From NCBI GenBank assembly GCA_026770585.1, contig MU646309.1, positions 889,725 to 910,274 on the forward strand: a DNA stretch of 20,550 bases. Reading direction: 5' to 3'. The first letter of the stretch is position 1, and each line of letters opens with the position of its first letter. The notes under the pieces are model-generated. The model did not search any database. It saw only the letters and a list, made by a program, of their open reading frames with translations, and was not told the origin of the DNA. Origin of the DNA: Baffinella frigidus. Its lineage: Eukaryota > Cryptophyceae > Cryptomonadales > Baffinellaceae. Position numbers and translations under genes: made by a program. Positions 1-12,200 of this stretch are shown one piece after another.

Positions 1-90
<90 letters not shown>
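1..90. repeat. (TA)n microsatellite
   Basis: About 45 uninterrupted TA units open the window, followed to about 160 by an imperfect TA/TATG tract. It lies before the first probable exon, so it is intronic or upstream sequence. The true tract may extend past the window edge. Confidence 0.97.
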
Positions 91-91
<1 letters not shown>

Positions 92-164
92 ATATCTATG
101 TATATATACGTGAATATATATGTATATGTATCTACATATACGTGGTATTGTATATATGTGGCAG

Positions 165-205
165 ACACCATCCGCCCAGCACCTTCGTCGGCGTTTGTCC
201 AACAG
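165..205 (+). CDS. Exon E1 (probable), unrecognised N-terminal region
   Basis: A 41-nt open stretch between an acceptor (GGCAG) and a donor (CAG|GTTAAA). It ends in phase 0, as E2 needs, and reads [13 protein letters not shown]. The donor runs directly into a CCCTAAA array, like many later exons here. It enters with two bases left over, so at least one exon lies upstream of the window. Unlike later exons it has no visible partial copies nearby, which lowers confidence. Confidence 0.45.
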
Positions 206-3200
206 GTTAAACCCTAAACCCTAAACCCTAAACCCTAAACCCTAAACCCTAAACCCTGAACCCTGAACCCTATCATACATCCTCGGAAACTGCGCCCATC
301 CCACACCGGAGAATTTATCGACGAATTATGGGTGTGTCTGTGTTTGAGTTGCATCACGCGCATCCACCGGCCACGCTTTTCCGGGAGTCTGGACAGTCGT
401 CTGTTTACACCCCCGTGAAGTCCGAAACCGCATCTGTTCACCCCTGTCAGATCTGAAACAACGCGTGTTCGAGCCCGTGGAATTTGAGCAGTCGTCTGTT
501 TACGTCTGTGGAGTCTGAAATAGCGCGTGTTCGCGCCTGCGACAGGCAAGCAGCGCGAATCAGGACGCGGACAAGCACCTCTTCGCTGCTGGACGCGGGG
601 CTATGTGCGCCCCCCCCCCCTCCTCTTTCAAGGGATGCAGAATCATCTAGAATTGTCTGGATGATTCCAGAATTGTTATTCTAGAATTTTCTGAACAACT
701 CTAGAGTGGGAATGTGTCTATGCATCCTCGCACCCTTGCATGAGCCTTCCTATCCTGCAAAAGTGGATCAGGACGCGGACAACCACACGAGGCTACCCAT
801 GCGAACAGAATAAATGGACGTTTGAGGGGTTTGTGAGGAAATAATCACGTTTCCGGCCGAAAAGCGATCGGAAACGTGATCAATTGCTGACTTTTGGCGT
901 GTTTTCTGAGCAATAATCCAATAATTGACTTAAGAATCTGTTCACAAGGGTAGCCTCGTGTGGAAGCACCTCGTCGCTGCCGGACGCGGGGCTATGTGCG
1001 ACCCCCCTCAGAGAGATTGATAATTTATTGCCAAACAACCAGCGTCAGCGCCGCACATGCTTCGCATTGTGCCACTACTGTACCCCGTGTCGGCCGCTCA
1101 TACGAGCATTTTCCGGGTGGATTCTACTCCACCTCCCTCCAGGGATGCAGCGTCATTTTGGGATTTGCAAAGTTAACGCAGCGAAACTGTTTCCAGTCTG
1201 GAAACTGGTCAAACTGGACGGGGTTGTACCAGAAACGTTTCCGTCGGGGTACAAGAGCTGGGGCGCTCAGCTCAGCGGTTCTCAGCGAACCGCTGAGCTC
1301 AGCGAACTCTGAACCACAGACCCGGAAACCTAAATCCTTAACCCTGAACCCTCTTCCACGCTTCGCGATGTGCATCCTGAACCCTAAACCCTAAAGCCTG
1401 AACCATAAAGCCTAAACCTAAAGCCCTAAGCACTAAACTCTAACTCCTCACCCCTGATCCCTTGCAGGGCGGAGCGAGACACGGCCGTAAACCCCAGCAC
1501 CCGCAACCCTAAGCTATACCCCTCAAGTACCCATAGGGCGAATATTTACCCTGACTCGCCCTATGCAGGTCCTAGGGCCCTACCGTAGGGCGCGTGAGCC
1601 TACTGGCCACTTAAGGGATCTGGCCACTTAAGGGGTACCCTTGCAGGTCGGAGCGAGATGCGGCTCAGCATCTGGTGGTCACGCAAGTCGAGATCGATGC
1701 CCAGCCCAAGGTTAGTCTTCTCCTCTTCATTGCCCTGAACTGTGATGCACAAAAATACAAAATGTACAGCCAAGGTCGAGATGCCCAACCTAAGGTTGGT
1801 CTTCTCCTCCTTCGATTAGTCCCGAACTTGATGGACCAAAATTTACCAAAATGGTTCACCCCGGATGGATGGATGTAACGGGGGAGCAGATCCTGCACGC
1901 GAAAAAAATCAACCCCAACCCCCCCCAGTTGACAATACTGGTCTACACCGTCCACTTTGTGCCACAGACCCTAAAGCGGAATCAAGCAACGTCAAAATGT
2001 GACGTTCCAAATTTGAACCTCGCCAAAACTTGACGATACTGGTCTAACTGAAAAAAATCAACCCCCCCAAAAAAAAATGACGATACTGGTCTAAACCGTC
2101 CGGTTTTGACGTTTTGTTCAACCGTCAACTTTTGGCGTGCAGATCCTGCACGTGTTCTCGCCGATCGGCCTCATGATCAAAGCGCGCATCGATAACACCT
2201 CCGCGGTGCTCCCTAAACCCTAAACCCTGAAATCTGAACCCTAAACCCTAAACCCTAAAATCTGAAACCTGAACCCTAAAAACTAAAAACTAAAAACTAA
2301 AAACCAAACCCGAAACCCGAAACCCTAAACCCTAAACCCAAAACCCAAAACCCAAAACCCAAAACCCTAAACCCCAAAACCTAAACCCTGAACCCTAAAC
2401 CCTAAACCCTAACCCTAAACCCTAAACCCTAACCCTAACCCTTAAACCCTAAACCCTAAGCCCTGAACTTCAAACCCCAAACCCCAAATCCCAAACTCCA
2501 ACCCCCATACCCCAAACCCCAAACCCCAACCCCTCATCCCTCCAGACGGACGTCTTGATCCATTTCTAGCGTGAGATTCTACGGCCCACAGTAGTTTTTA
2601 TCGTAGGCTCAACTACCCTGAATTTAGGCAGTTACCCGATGAACATCCCGAGTGCGTTTCCGGAGGCGGATGACTCGGGGAACTTAGGGCCGCTAGGGTT
2701 TCTCCTAGGAGCCCTGCGGAGCCATTACCCTGAATTTAGGTTGTTATCCTAATGACACATTCCGCGTCTGTTCCTCCAGACGAATTTTTCGGGGAACTTC
2801 CACGTTAATGGGGTAACGGACTAAAAATGGGGTAGTTGGGACTACGGCATTGCCTTCTGCTGTAGGCCAACATCCCAGGTTTTTTTGGTCATAGGAGCCC
2901 TACGGTCTACGGTAGGCAATACCGTAGGCCTAACTACCCCATTTTTGGTCCGTTAGCCTATGAACGTGGAGCCTGGCACCCAAAACCCGAAGCCACAAGC
3001 CATAAAATCTAAACCCGAAACCCGGAACCCGAAACCCTAAAATAAGCTCATGATGTACACATGCCGCGTGCGTTTCCGCAGGCGGATGACTCGGGGAACT
3101 TTTACGTGGAGTTCTATGCTTCAGCGAAAGACGAGAAACACGAATCCGCGGTACTCTCCCCTACTCCGTCCTTCTAGAATTATCTAGAAGATTCCAGAAC

Positions 3201-6200
3201 TCGAATCCGCGGTACCCACGCAGGGCTGTTTGGTAGGGCCTTTCTCAAATTTGTCTGGATGGTTCTACAACTATTCCCAGAACCGTGAGTTTTCATGTCC
3301 GAGCTGCACGCCTCCTAATGCCGCAAGCTGACGCCAGCGAGGTACTTACAGCCTACGGATTGCCTACGGTAGGTAGGGGAAGGGGGTTCCTACGACTTTA
3401 TAATGCAAAACAATGTAAAAGTCGTAGGAGCCCCCCTACCTACCGTAGGCAATCTGTAGGCTGTAAGTACCTCGCTGGCGTTAGCTTTTTGCATGACTCC
3501 GTTGTTCACTCCCTTGCTCCGAGCGCCATGCTAGAATTGTCTGGATGGTTCTAGCATATTCTGGGTATCAGGACGAACCGCAGGCATCCGCTGTACCCCC
3601 CACACACACTCCGCACTTCTAGAATTGTCTACAACATTCTAGAATTGTCTGGATGGTCCATAATTCTGGCAATCTGTATCGCCCTACCGTATTGCATACC
3701 CTGCAACTTCTACGTGGGGTTCTACGCCTCGGCGCGCGCGACGAGCCGCACGCCTCCGCGGTACGCTCCTCACCCCCAACTCCTCACCCGGGTGCAATTC
3801 TAGAATTGTCTGGATGCTTCTAGAATTGTCTGGATGATTCCGCACGCCTCCGCGGTACCCCCCCTCACTCCGCGCGCCATGCTAGAATTGTCTAGATGAT
3901 TATGCGCAGTTCTAAAATTGGCTCGATGAGTCTAGAATTGTCTGGATGATTGTAGAACTATCAATCCCCGGAACCGTGAACTTCCCTGCGCTTATGTGGC
4001 TGACGATATGACTTTCGGCGGCAGACGCTTTCCAGGGGAAGGTGGTCTGCGGATCGCGGGTGGTGTTACCGTGGGAACCATGCGAAGTTGGTGAAAATTA
4101 ACGGTGCTGGTACAAAGTCAACTTTTACCACGGTTGCATTATTTTTTGCTGCCAACTTCTCTGCACACGCCCTACCAGGGGAAACCGATCTGCGGATAGC
4201 GGGTGGTGGTGACGAACCTCCGTCGTCGAAAGTGTCACCTTTGTTGACATAGCGCGGTTTCCGGCGGACGCTTTACAGGGGAAGGTGGGTTTCTCTCTGC
4301 GTGGCTCGCTTATATCACCCGGGATCAGCACACCAACTTCCCCTGGCAGAGAGGGCGGTGTGCCGAGCCACGCAGAGAGAAACCTACACCCAACACCGTG
4401 CACCCTAAACCCCAAGGCTTCCGCTCTCCCAGGGGAAGGTGATCTGCGGCTCACGGGTGCTGGTGGCCAACCTCCCGAACCTCCGTTGTCAGAGGTGTCA
4501 CCTTTGTTGACATAGCGCGGTTTCCGGCGGACGCTTCACAGGGGAAGGTGATCTGCGGCTCGCGGGTGCTGGTGGCCAACCTCCCGCCGCGCTCAACGGC
4601 CGTCGTCGAGATGCACGCCTCGGCCAGGTTTTGAAACCCGAACCCCGAAACGTCAGACCCGAAACCCGAAAACCGAAACCTGAGACCCGAAACACGAAAT
4701 CTGAAACGCGAAACACGAAATTCGAGACGCTCGACGGCCGGTGTTGAGATGGACGCCTCCGCGAGGTTGTGAGCCCCCACCATTTTCAAACCCGAAACCA
4801 GAATCTTGAAACACTCAAACCGAAACCCGAAACCAATTGATCGGAATGGACCCGTCCGCGAGGTTGCATCACGACAGGGGGAGACTACTGCCGAAACCTG
4901 GAACCCGAAACACGAAACCTGGAACCGAAACACCAAACCTGGAACCCGAAACACGAAACCTGGAACCCGAAACACGAAACCTGGAACCCGAAACACGAAA
5001 CCTGGAACCCGAAACACGAAACCTGGAACCCGAAACACGAAACCCGAAACACGAAACACGAAACCCGAAACGCTCGAGATGGACACCTCCGCCAGGTTGC
5101 GAGCCCCATCGCCAAACCTTGAACCTTCAACGCTCACCCTAAGAACCCGAAACCCGAAACCGAAACCCGGGGCCACTCATTCTGAATGGCTCTCCTCCCT
5201 AAGGTTGCCACACACACGAAAACTGAACATTGAAACCGGGTCCAGGAGTGTTGCCTGATCTGCGCTTCCTGATTTGATGGAGGCACCCTTCCACACAGAG
5301 GGCTACCAAGGGATTTCCGGGCACTCAGTGCCCGAGTTTATGTTGCCTTTTCCGTAGGAACCCCCATATGCCCATACGGGTTGCCTAACGTAGGGTTCTA
5401 GGTCTTATCGCGTAGGGGCGATTCAAAATCCCTTGGAAGTCCGCTGTGTGGTAACCTCCTCCCGTCTACTTTGCAGGCTGCCGCAGGGCGTGGCGATGGG
5501 GGAGGGGAGGGTGTGGGCGGGGGTGCGGGCCTTCCCAAGCAAGGTGCGCTCCAAGAGCCAACGCTTCCCGACTGCCCAAAAGTCACCCGCCAGTCAACTT
5601 ACGATTGGTTAACTTGGTGTAAAGCGTCGGGGAGATGTGCGGAGCGTCCCCTTCCCTCGGACGACTCTTAACTGCACCGGGTGTACGTTTTGTGAACGGA
5701 CAAAACATGACGGTGTCCTGGCCACACAGCAGACTTCGAAGGGATCTCGATAAGCGATAAGAGTTTGGACCCTACGGTAGGCAATCCGTAGGGGCATAGG
5801 GGGTTCTCTACGGATAAGGTAACGGAAACTCCGGCAGTGAGTGCCCGAAAATCCCTGCGGATAGCCTGCTGTGTGGATCATGACCTTGCAAAGTGAGTGA
5901 AAACGCCGCGCGGAGAGTCCCTTCTTCGAACTCCTAAACCCTAAACCATAAACCATAAACCATAAACCATAAACCATAAACCATAAACCATAAACCCTAA
6001 ACCCCAAACACTGAACCCTAAACCCGCAGCCCCACATTCTGAACCCTAAACCCTAAACCCTAAACCCTGAACCCCTAATTCCCAGGAGTTACGGATGGAG
6101 GATCTGATGGGCGTGCAGCGGATCAAATCTTAAACTCTGAACCCTAAACCCCAAACCCTAAAAGGTATACGTTTTGCGAACGGACAAAACATGACGGACG

Positions 6201-9200
6201 GTGTCCCTGATCTAATCCCACCAGGCATTTCATTTGAATGCTTCAGAGTTCCCCGAATCAACGGAATTTACTGCACAATTGGCCAAATCAGTCGCGTCCA
6301 GCCCTGGACGTGACCAATTGTGTAGTAAATTTTGTTCCTTCGGGGAACTCCGGAGCGTTGAAATCAAATGCCTGACGGGATGAGATCGCGTCCCAGCAGC
6401 TATGGGTGGAGGATCTGATGGGCGTGCAGCGGATCGCGGTGACGGGGAAACAACCGTCACCGCGCCCTAAAACCTAAACCCTAACCCCCTATACCCTAGG
6501 ATCTACGGGTGGAGGATCTGATGGGCGTGCAGCGGAGCAAACCCTAAAAGGTATACATTGTGAACGGACAAAACCTGACGGTGTCCCGGATCGTATCCTT
6601 GGAGCTACGGGTCGGATGGCCGAATCCCATACTTGACCTCAAACCCATAATGGTTAGGAGCTACGCGTGGAGGATCTGATGGGCGTGCAGAGGAGCGCGG
6701 CGACGGGGGGGCGCGCGGCGATGATGCATCTTGCGGACATGCATTGGCACGGCCAGGTCTCCAAACGAGGCCAAACGAGGATTGTTTTTTCCCCTTTTTG
6801 TACCTATTGTTTTTTACCCTTTTTGTAACTACCCTTTTTGTACCAACCCTGGGGTAAGTGAGTGATCCAAAAGCACGGTGACGGAGTGGCGCGCGGCGAT
6901 GATGCATCTTGCGGACATGCACTGGCACGGCCAGGTACTCGCCCGTGGAGTCTGAACTATCGTGAAACAGCGTCTTTTCACCCCCGTGGAGTCTGAACAG
7001 TCGTGTGTTCACGCCCGTGGAGTCTGAAACAACGCCTTTTCTCGTTCGTGGATTGTGAAATAACGCAAAAATCTCAAGGCACACCTATTTCCCCGGAAAT
7101 ACTCATCTTTCCCGGAAACGTCAACGCCAAGTTAATCTTAAGTCAAGATGTACTGCAAAGCAAATCTGAATGTGCCGTGTTCCAGGGAGGGGCGAAGCAA
7201 GACATGCGCGAAGCCATGCGGTGGTACTCGCTCTGCGGGCCTTCTACGTATGCCCAGTCGGACCTCCTGAACCCTGCCTACGCCGAGGTTTGTCCGGAAC
7301 CCTAAACCCTGAACCCTACACCCTGAATCCTACACCCAGAACCCTGAACCCTCCACCCTGAACCCTGAACCCTGAACCCTGAACCCTAAACTCTCAACCC
7401 TGAACCCTGAAGCCAAGGGTTTCGTTGGGCTTGGATTCCAGGGGGGTACGTGACCAAATTGCACTAGAAAATCTCCAAAGTTAATTGCATCAAGGCAAGT
7501 TGACTTTTGATGAAAGGTTCGTAGTCCACCGTGTGGTGTGTTCACAATCGCGTGCCTGGCTTCCTCCTCCGCCTCCTCCTCCTCCACTGACGCCATCAAC
7601 CCCAAACCCTCAACCCCAAACCTATCCCCCAAACCCCAAACCCCAAACCCCAAATCCCAAACACTAACCCCCTAACCCTACTCTCATAATCTCCCAATTC
7701 TAAAACCATAACCCACCCACTATCCTCACCAGGCGCATCTCATACACTGAGGGCCGCACCCCGCTGACATCTCCCCCCTCCCCGCCGAACAGGAGCTCGT
7801 GCCATGCGGAACACGTCCGGATTTAAAAAAATATGTACCACAATAAGCCATCCAAACACTTTTAGCGCGAACGAGTGTGTCTGAAAAAAGAAAGTTATGA
7901 CCGGGCGTGCCCCCCACCCCCCCACCAGGCGCATCTGATGCACTGCGGACCGCTCCCCGCGGACCTGTCACCCCTCGCGACCGAGCGGGGCTATTCACGC
8001 GCGTGGCTGGCCTACGCGCTGCGTCTCGATGCGCTCGGAGAGGAGAACCTCGGCGATATGCAGTACCACCCCCCGCGATGTTTTGTGGGGTTATGGGGTT
8101 CTGGACCCTGTTAGGGTTTAGGGTTTAGCGGGGCTACTCGCGTGCCCATGCAGTCCGTGTACTGCCCAGCGTTTGTGGGGGGGGGGGGGGGTCTGGGGTG
8201 CAGGGTGCGGTCTTGGTTTGTAAAGTAACTCCGATTTGTGAAAACGGCGCGCAGGAATCTTACCAAGTGGGAAAAGGACTTCCTTGGTGGGGGCGACTAT
8301 TCTCCGTACGAAAGCGCGCCGTGGGTACTGCCCATCGTCCTTCTTCTTCTTCTTCTTTTTCCTCTTCGTGTTCTTCTCTTTCTTCTTGTTCTGCTTCTTC
8401 TCGTTCTTCTTCTTCTTGTTATTATTATAATAATAATCTTCTTCTTCTTCTTCTTGTTTATTACTCTCGATGCAGGTCCTAGATAGGCCCTTAAGCCTTG
8501 AGTTGAGTTATACAAAAGTCCATGAGCCTTAGAAAAAACGGCTCTGTCTCGGTCTATTTGGGCTCACTCGTTTGGTGGCCCCCGGCTCTTTTCCGCTGCA
8601 AAGTTGACGGGTTTGTACAGGAAACCCAGCATGTCAACTTTTGAACAGTCCGTCAAGGTGGGGACCCCGCACAGGTTATTTCGAATCAAGGGGTGGCGGG
8701 GGTCGCGACCCTCTAAACCAAGGGGTTGCGACCCTCTAAACCAAGGAGGTCGCGACCCTTTAAACTCTAAACCCTAAACCCACAGGTTATTTCGAACCAA
8801 GGGGTGGCTGGGTCCTGGATGCACCACGCGGCCGGCCAAGGCGACATGGCCCAGGCACCCGCCCCAGCCACGCAGCGGACTTCATAGGGATTTCGAATAA
8901 CCCTCAAGCGATAAAACCTAGGACCATACGGTAGGCAATCCGTAGGGGCATAGGGGGGCTCCTACGGATAAGGTAACGGAAACTCGGCCCAAAATGGGCC
9001 GAAAATCCCTTCGTAGCCCGCTGTGTGGCCTCCGAAGTGTATCAAATCAAGAATGTGGTCTGAGCCGTTTTGCGCCTCTGCAGCGGTTCGATGCATCGTG
9101 TAAAAACCAAAAAGCTAAAATCGAGATTTGGTCCACGGGTTGATGGTCACGCCGCCGGTCAAGGGGACATGGCCTAGGCACCCACCCCAGCCCCGCTTCT

Positions 9201-12200
9201 GAAACCTCATCAAGATTTTTGGATCCCATAACATCGCGAATTCCTGAGTGTTACAGAGCGGAGTCCAGCCGAGCGCTACCCTCCACTCTTACGTGCAGCA
9301 ACGTTTCATTCATCTGGTGAAAGTTTCGATTCTGTTTGTTGTAGGATCCAATTTGATTTAGGATCACGTTTATCAATTCTATTTGATGTAGGGTCTGATT
9401 AAGTTGATCAACATTGAGATGATTTGTCAAGATCAACTAAATAAAATGGAATAGAACAGAGGTCAAATAGAATCAAATGAAGGTTGCAGCGTAACAGTTG
9501 AATGTTTGGTTCTGATTTGATTTATGATCTGATTTGATTTGGTTTGGGTGCAGGCGCAGCTGAACCTCGGGGTGTGGTACACTCTGGGCCGCAACGTCCC
9601 CAAGTCCCTCCCGCAAGCCTGGTGCTCCCCTAAACCCCAAACCCCTAACTCCAAACCCCAAAAGCCCTGAACCCTAAACTCCAAACCCTCAACCCCAAAC
9701 CTCACGAGACCCTGAACCCTGAACCCCAAACCTCAAAAGCCGTGAACCCTAAACTCCAAACCCCAACAGCCCTGAACCCTAGACTCCAAACCCCAAAAGC
9801 CCAGCACCCTAAACTCCAAACCCTAAACTCCAAACCTCGCGAGACCCTGAACCCTAAACCCCAAACCCCAAACCCCATACCCCATACCCCATACCCCATA
9901 CCCCATACCCCATACCCCATACCCCATACCCCAAACCCTATAACCCCCAAACCGTACACCCCATACTCCAAACCCCAAACCCCCAAACCCTGAACCCCAT
10001 ACCCCACACCACAAACCCCAAACCCCAAACACTATACCCTAAATCCTTCCGAGGCAGGTACTGGTTCCAGTGAGCAGTCCAGCACCCTTTCGCGCACCTC
10101 CTCAGTAAAGTGTAGTCAACTCTCTACTAAACTCTCAGTAAACTCCCTCCCTCTTCCAAGGCAGGCACCTGCCTCGGAAGAGATAGAGTTGACCGAGAGT
10201 GGCGCTCTCTCTCTCTCTATGTCGACAGGTACTTGCAGAATCTCTATCGTGTCCGAGGCAGGTACTGGTACTTACAGAATCGCTATCTTGTCCTTACAGA
10301 ATCGCTATCTTGTCTTATCTTGTCCTTACAGAATCGCTATTTTAGTACTTACAGAATCTGTATCTTGTCCGGGGCAGGTATTGGTTCAAGCGAGCGGCGG
10401 AGCACGGCCTGCGAGACGCAGAGTACAATCTGGGCCTCTTCTACCAGGTTCGCATCAGACCCTAAACCCTAAACCCTCATCTCCAAACCCAAAATCTAAA
10501 ATCCCAAACCCAAAACCCAAAACCCAAAACCCAAAACCCCAAACCCAAAAACCAAAACCCAAAACCCAAAACCCAAAACCCAAAACCCAAAACCCAAAAC
10601 CCAAAACCCAAAACCCAAAACCCAGAACCCAAATCCCAAATCCCCAAAATCCCAAACCCGAAACCCAAAACCCCAAAATCCCAAACCCAAGTCCCAAAAC
10701 CCTAAACCCTAAACCCTAAAAATCCTAAATCCTCAACCCAAAAAAATCATTAAACCCCTGACCTGCAACGATCAGGACGGGAGCGCAGTGGAGTTTAGGG
10801 TTTGATGTGTGGGGTGTGGGGGTTGTTGGGAATATCATCCCCCGTGCCGCGTCGTATCTGAACCGTGTGTCTTTCGACAGGACGGGAGCTCCCGGTCCGA
10901 GGGGTTCGCGGTTGGTGTTTAGTGATTGGGGTTTGGGGTGTTGGGCTTTGGGTTAAACACTAGTGGAGCAGGAATCCCGTCCTGCGGCGCAGTGGAGCAG
11001 GATTCGCGGATGGCTGTTTTACGGTTGGTTGCGGTTTTACTTTTTACGGTTGTACGGCTGGTTGCGTAGGGATTTCATCTCGGAAGATAACTGAATCACT
11101 TCATTTCCAATAGGAGGTTGGATAGGAGAAATTAGTTAATTCATAGTAATTTTAATAAGGCCTCCTAATTAAACGAAAGCGCCAATCAGCGAACTGGTTC
11201 AGTTATCTTTCAAGATGAGATTGGCTCTAGCCGTGAACCCGAAACGCGACACCCCCAGGACGGGAGCGCCGTGGAGCAGGACTCTCGGATGGCGGCAAGC
11301 CTCTTCCAACAGGCGGCTGACCAGGGTCACGTCAAGGTCCTAACCCCGAACCCCTAATACCTCCACTCTACACCATAAATCCTCTTTTCTGTGCGCTTTC
11401 GTCGTCCTTGATGCCTGCACCCGAAAGTCTAAGCTTTGTTCGCCATCCTCATCCCTCCCTCCCGCAGGCGCACCTCTCGCTAGGCGCGTGCTACATGGAG
11501 GGTGTCGGGGTCAACAAGGACGTGCAGCGCGCACTCTCCCTCTCTCTCTCTGATCTCTCTCTCTTTGATCTCTCTCTCTCCCCCTCCCTCCCTCCCTCCC
11601 TCCCTCCCTCCCTCCCTCCCTCCCTCCCTCCCTCTCTCTCTCTGATCTCTCTGATCTCGCAGGCGCATTTATCGCTAGGCGCGTGCTACATGGAAGGCGT
11701 CGGGGTGAACAAGGACGTGCAACGCGCCCTCCAACTCTTCACGGTCCCCGCGCAGAAGGGCGTGGCCAACGCACAGTACAACCTCGCGGTACAACCCCCA
11801 GCTCTGTCTCACTTTAATATTTAATAGGGCAACGGACTAAAAATGGGGTAGTTGGGCCTACGGCATTGTCTAGGACCTCCTACTGTAGGCCAAAATCCTA
11901 GGACTTTTTTGGTCATAGGAGCCCTACGGCCTGCAGTAGGCAATTCCGTAGGCCTAACTACCCCATTTTCAGTCCGTTAGCCTATGAACCTTTGATGAGC
12001 GCTCACCCATCTGCTTCCCCCGGGCTCGTTTTCACTCGAAATTTGACGGATTTGCACCGCAAACCCAGAACGTCAACTTGAGAATAGTCGTCCAACGGGC
12101 ACTGAAGCTGTTCACGGTCCCCGCGCAGAAAGGCGTGGCGAAGGCCCAGTACAAAGTCGTGGTACGATACAGATTCCAGTCCCTTACTGATCGCTTTACA

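Noticed and set aside
206-275. A true chromosome end
   Set aside because: The array is short, degenerate and followed by 20 kb of exons, and the same repeats occur throughout the window.
783-963. The 181-bp element as a newly made intron (introner)
   Set aside because: It lies in a spare exon copy, has no GT...AG at its borders, and an uninterrupted exon is available upstream.
4451-5258. Long open frames of FRVSGFG or TRNTKPG type in both strands
   Set aside because: They are translations of CCCGAAA-type heptamers, which stay open because the 21-bp unit is a multiple of 3. Low complexity, no start context, intronic.
5609-6037. Minus-strand 142-codon frame
   Set aside because: It covers a MITE and the complement of heptamer repeats; no family resemblance.
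8297-8515. Arginine-rich minus-strand protein
   Set aside because: It is the complement of the TTC/CTT triplet repeat.
9702-10719. Long frames such as the [10 protein letters not shown] and KPKTQNPKP types
   Set aside because: Pure repeat translations of the CCCCATA and CCCAAAA arrays.
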